NCBI GenBank assembly: GCA_004835665.1 | Contig: RBKR01000024.1 | Coordinates: 248,001-312,000, forward strand | Source of the DNA: Phoma sp. XZ068 | Lineage: Eukaryota; Ascomycota; Dothideomycetes; Pleosporales; Didymellaceae | Direction of reading: 5' to 3' | DNA: 64,000 nt | Shown here: one piece after another, positions 61,866 through 64,000 of the stretch | Position numbering within the stretch: the stretch's first letter is position 1 | Layout of the letters: each line of letters begins with the position of its first letter | The notes under the pieces: generated by a model | What the model saw: the letters and a program-made list of their open reading frames with translations, nothing else | What the model was told of the DNA's origin: nothing | The model's database searches: none | Position numbers and translations under genes: made by a program

Positions 61866-64000
61866 GGCTGGTGTGATTTGTCCCCCCGTTTTTGAGATTT
61901 GTCACCCTTTGAGATTTGTCCCCCCGCACTACCGTGTCCGTGCGCGTGATGCGCTTTTCGCGTGATGCGCACCAAACACCTTATACAGGCCACATAAAAA
62001 TAAGGCTGTAAAGCCACACACAAATGCTATCGCGACTAGATTTTTTGGTGGAGTACTCTATAGATCTATACGACAAATGTTTGCTATAAATATCTTGCTG
62101 GAAGTGTGATTTTCCGGCCGCGAGTGTTGTGTTTTGGTGGAGGAGCCGAGGGCGGCTCATGAGCAACCACACCACTTTGAGCAGCTGCATCACCACGATT
62201 TTGCCTCTTCCTAACTCCTTGTTGCTGTGGGAGCTTCCTCTTGCCTTTTGGAGTAGTTTGTAATGCTTTTTCACGGTCTTTCTCCTCCTTCTTGCGCGAG
62301 CGCTCTGCCTTGCGTGCATTAATCTGCCGGCGCTCCTCTGCCTTCCTTTCATCCCTCTCCCTCTTCTCTCTCTCTCGCTTCTCCGCCTTCTCAGCGTCAA
62401 GCTTTTGCTTGAGCTTGCGAGTAGTTTCACGAAGCTCAGCTGCGTCTGCTTTTCTAATCTCTTCTTGCCTTTCTGCCTCATCTGCTTCATCTAGAAGTCG
62501 CTGAGCTTTGTTGACGCGTGAAGGAGACCACCACTGAGTCTCCCCATCCCAATCTTGCCTCTGAATAAGTGGTAAAGCTCTGCTCTTCTTATTGCCCTTC
62601 TTCTGCTGCCGTAGAGCTTGCTCTAACCCCTTGTTGGTCATCGTGAGTAGCTGATTTTGGATGTGGAGATGGTGAAGGGTATCCCTTACCCGCACTGAGT
62701 CTTCCGCATACTTATCCTTCACAGCACGCTGCAGAGCCCTGTCTGCAAGCCGCCAATCAGGGCCCTCGTATGGCTGAGGAGGTGGAGTAACTGGTGGAGG
62801 CTCAGGTGACTTGGGAGCTAACTTTTTAAGTATAACGTTGGGGTCCCATGGGCTCAACCCGGTGGACTTGAAGGCACTGTGGATGAGCTTTTTGGTGAAG
62901 GTCTTCACCCAGGCAGCCCAGAAAAGGCGGAAGAAGTCACCCTTCTTCATTGGGACCAGGCCTTGGCTCTTGTGAAGGTGATCTGCGAGCTCATCGCTGT
63001 AGTTTTGAGCCAGAGGCTTGAAGCAAACTACGTCCAGCGGCTGCAGAGTATGGGTACTGTGAGGTGGGTACACAGCTAGCATTATCTTGTTGGCATCGCA
63101 GAAGGTGATAAAAGCCATCGTCAGATGACTCCCATGGCCATCTACAATGAGTAGACGGTACTTTCTCCTTGCCTTGCCCTTGGTGAAGCGGTTGAACACC
63201 TGCTTGAGCCAGCCAAGGCCAGCTGCCTCGTTCGACCAGCCAGAAGGAGAAACAGCAGTAAATACTGAGTGTTCTTCCTTTTCCAAATCGTCCACCCAAC
63301 TTGATTGAATGTTCTGAGTCTCGGCCGCATATATGAGGCCTGGCGGGAGGACTGTACCATCCGCACATATGCAAGAGAGGAGTGTTATCCACTCACGATT
63401 GCCATCTTGGAGTGACTGCTGAGTGTGCTTTTGCTTGTATAATGCCTTGTCAAAGATCCTCTTGCTCCTGCCAATCTTCCCAATCGCGAAGCCCTTCTCA
63501 TCCATATTGTAAGTATGACGCGTCTCGATGCGATATTCCTTCATTTTTTGGTCCATAAGGTCGAAGTATTGCTTATACTTTCGCCGAGAATCAGCGTTGT
63601 GACGCTCTCTATCCATACCGGTTGCCCACTGAGAGGTGAGTCGGTCGGGGTGACGATTGAGGAAGCTCGTAACCCAGGAATCAGAGACCTCCACACCAGC
63701 TATCTCATGCGCGAAATTCCTGATCATTGTTCTTGTAGGTGGCAGGTGACGTACAGTAAGTCCTTCTATATAAGTAACAAGCTCATCCTCTTGTTGTGGC
63801 GTGAGCTTCTGTTGTGCAATGATCTTGTTTTTATGAGACACGGTTTTTCCCTCTGCGCGGCGCGTTAAAGTTGACCGCCACACACCATGTTTATCCGCCA
63901 AATGCTGATCAGGAATTGCTTTGCCAGGGTTAGTTACACGTCTCTCTTCAAGGGCTTCTTTTAAGGTCATTGTGGCGTTGAGTTATTGTACTGCAAAGAT
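61866..64000 (-). mobile_element. pogo-type family A, copy 2, inverted; its 5' end lies beyond the window
   Basis: The right end (on plus, 61866) GGCTGGTGTGATTTGTCCCC with two further iterons is the terminal repeat missing from copy 1. Subterminal GCGTGATGCG motifs follow at about 61943-61972. This copy shows what lies beyond the TA that family C used in copy 1 (…CACGG-TA-GTGCGG on the minus strand). Confidence 0.92.
62084..63970 (-). CDS. pogo-type DDE transposase, family A (628 aa), intact second copy
   Basis: The encoded protein is identical to that at 4983-6869, with the same helix-turn-helix regions, the D157/D277/D313 catalytic set and coiled tail. ORFs reading across the stop codon into the 3' part are also identical in both copies, so identity extends beyond the coding region. 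The start codon lies 30 bp from the window edge; the 5' terminal repeat is outside. No RIP-type change is visible. Confidence 0.93.
   Translation of the reverse strand: MTLKEALEERRVTNPGKAIPDQHLADKHGVWRSTLTRRAEGKTVSHKNKIIAQQKLTPQQEDELVTYIEGLTVRHLPPTRTMIRNFAHEIAGVEVSDSWVTSFLNRHPDRLTSQWATGMDRERHNADSRRKYKQYFDLMDQKMKEYRIETRHTYNMDEKGFAIGKIGRSKRIFDKALYKQKHTQQSLQDGNREWITLLSCICADGTVLPPGLIYAAETQNIQSSWVDDLEKEEHSVFTAVSPSGWSNEAAGLGWLKQVFNRFTKGKARRKYRLLIVDGHGSHLTMAFITFCDANKIMLAVYPPHSTHTLQPLDVVCFKPLAQNYSDELADHLHKSQGLVPMKKGDFFRLFWAAWVKTFTKKLIHSAFKSTGLSPWDPNVILKKLAPKSPEPPPVTPPPQPYEGPDWRLADRALQRAVKDKYAEDSVRVRDTLHHLHIQNQLLTMTNKGLEQALRQQKKGNKKSRALPLIQRQDWDGETQWWSPSRVNKAQRLLDEADEAERQEEIRKADAAELRETTRKLKQKLDAEKAEKREREKRERDERKAEERRQINARKAERSRKKEEKDREKALQTTPKGKRKLPQQQGVRKRQNRGDAAAQSGVVAHEPPSAPPPKHNTRGRKITLPARYL

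Noticed and set aside
62241..62504. Ser/Leu/Phe-rich ORF opposite the family A coiled tail
   Set aside because: Complement of Lys/Glu/Arg repeats; the same artefact appears opposite copy 1 at 6449-6712.

Overview
The window looks like an accessory, transposon-dense segment of a filamentous ascomycete (Pezizomycotina, probably a dothideomycete; the class is inference). The grounds are short 42-120 nt introns with GTRNGT...YAG ends, fungus-specific families (HET, Zn2Cys6, CFEM, SAT4-type rhodopsin, PD-(D/E)XK, telomeric RecQ-like), a Tad1-type LINE, several pogo-type DDE families, and C-to-T transitions that turn Gln codons into stops in repeats, the footprint of repeat-induced point mutation (RIP).

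Layout. 1-4.1 kb: broken host genes (HET fragment, C-terminal subtilase fragment cut by a solo LTR, Zn2Cys6 factor pseudogene cut by a pogo remnant). 4.8-15.4 kb: a transposon stack. An intact pogo element (family A) is followed by a RIP-damaged family C copy, in which sits an apparently full-length Tad1-like LINE, followed by the C-terminus of a fourth pogo family (D). 15.4-20.5 kb: a CFEM fragment and an intact five-exon SAT4/rhodopsin-type membrane protein gene. 20.9-24.1 kb: two adjacent, order-swapped pieces of a telomere-linked RecQ-helicase-type protein; a helicase C-terminal piece lies at 36.7 kb. 24-33 kb: degraded host gene pieces (SAM, C2H2, PAS) and an intact bZIP gene. 33.8-40.1 kb: a Mutator-like element, a two-exon PD-(D/E)XK nuclease-like gene, a 430-bp MITE and an inverted LTR pair.

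41.6-48.1 kb is the most gene-like part: NmrA-like oxidoreductase, hAT remnant, secreted repeat protein and an intact secreted subtilisin. 49.2-51 kb is a decayed Copia element. 52.5-57.5 kb: a chimeric host/transposase ORF, then family C with an intact family B element inside it. 58.3-60.2 kb is a six-exon secreted Thr-rich mucin-like gene. 60.4-64 kb: a frameshifted family-B relative and a second family A copy, inverted relative to the first and encoding an identical 628-aa transposase.

The strongest signals are: (i) family B in family C at TA, with the unoccupied site preserved at 7.07 kb; (ii) RIP-scarred next to untouched elements; (iii) one GAGATTTGTCCCC terminal iteron shared by pogo, Mutator-like and MITE elements; (iv) dispersed, permuted pieces of a telomeric RecQ-type gene. 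All family names rest on motifs read by eye; no search was run.
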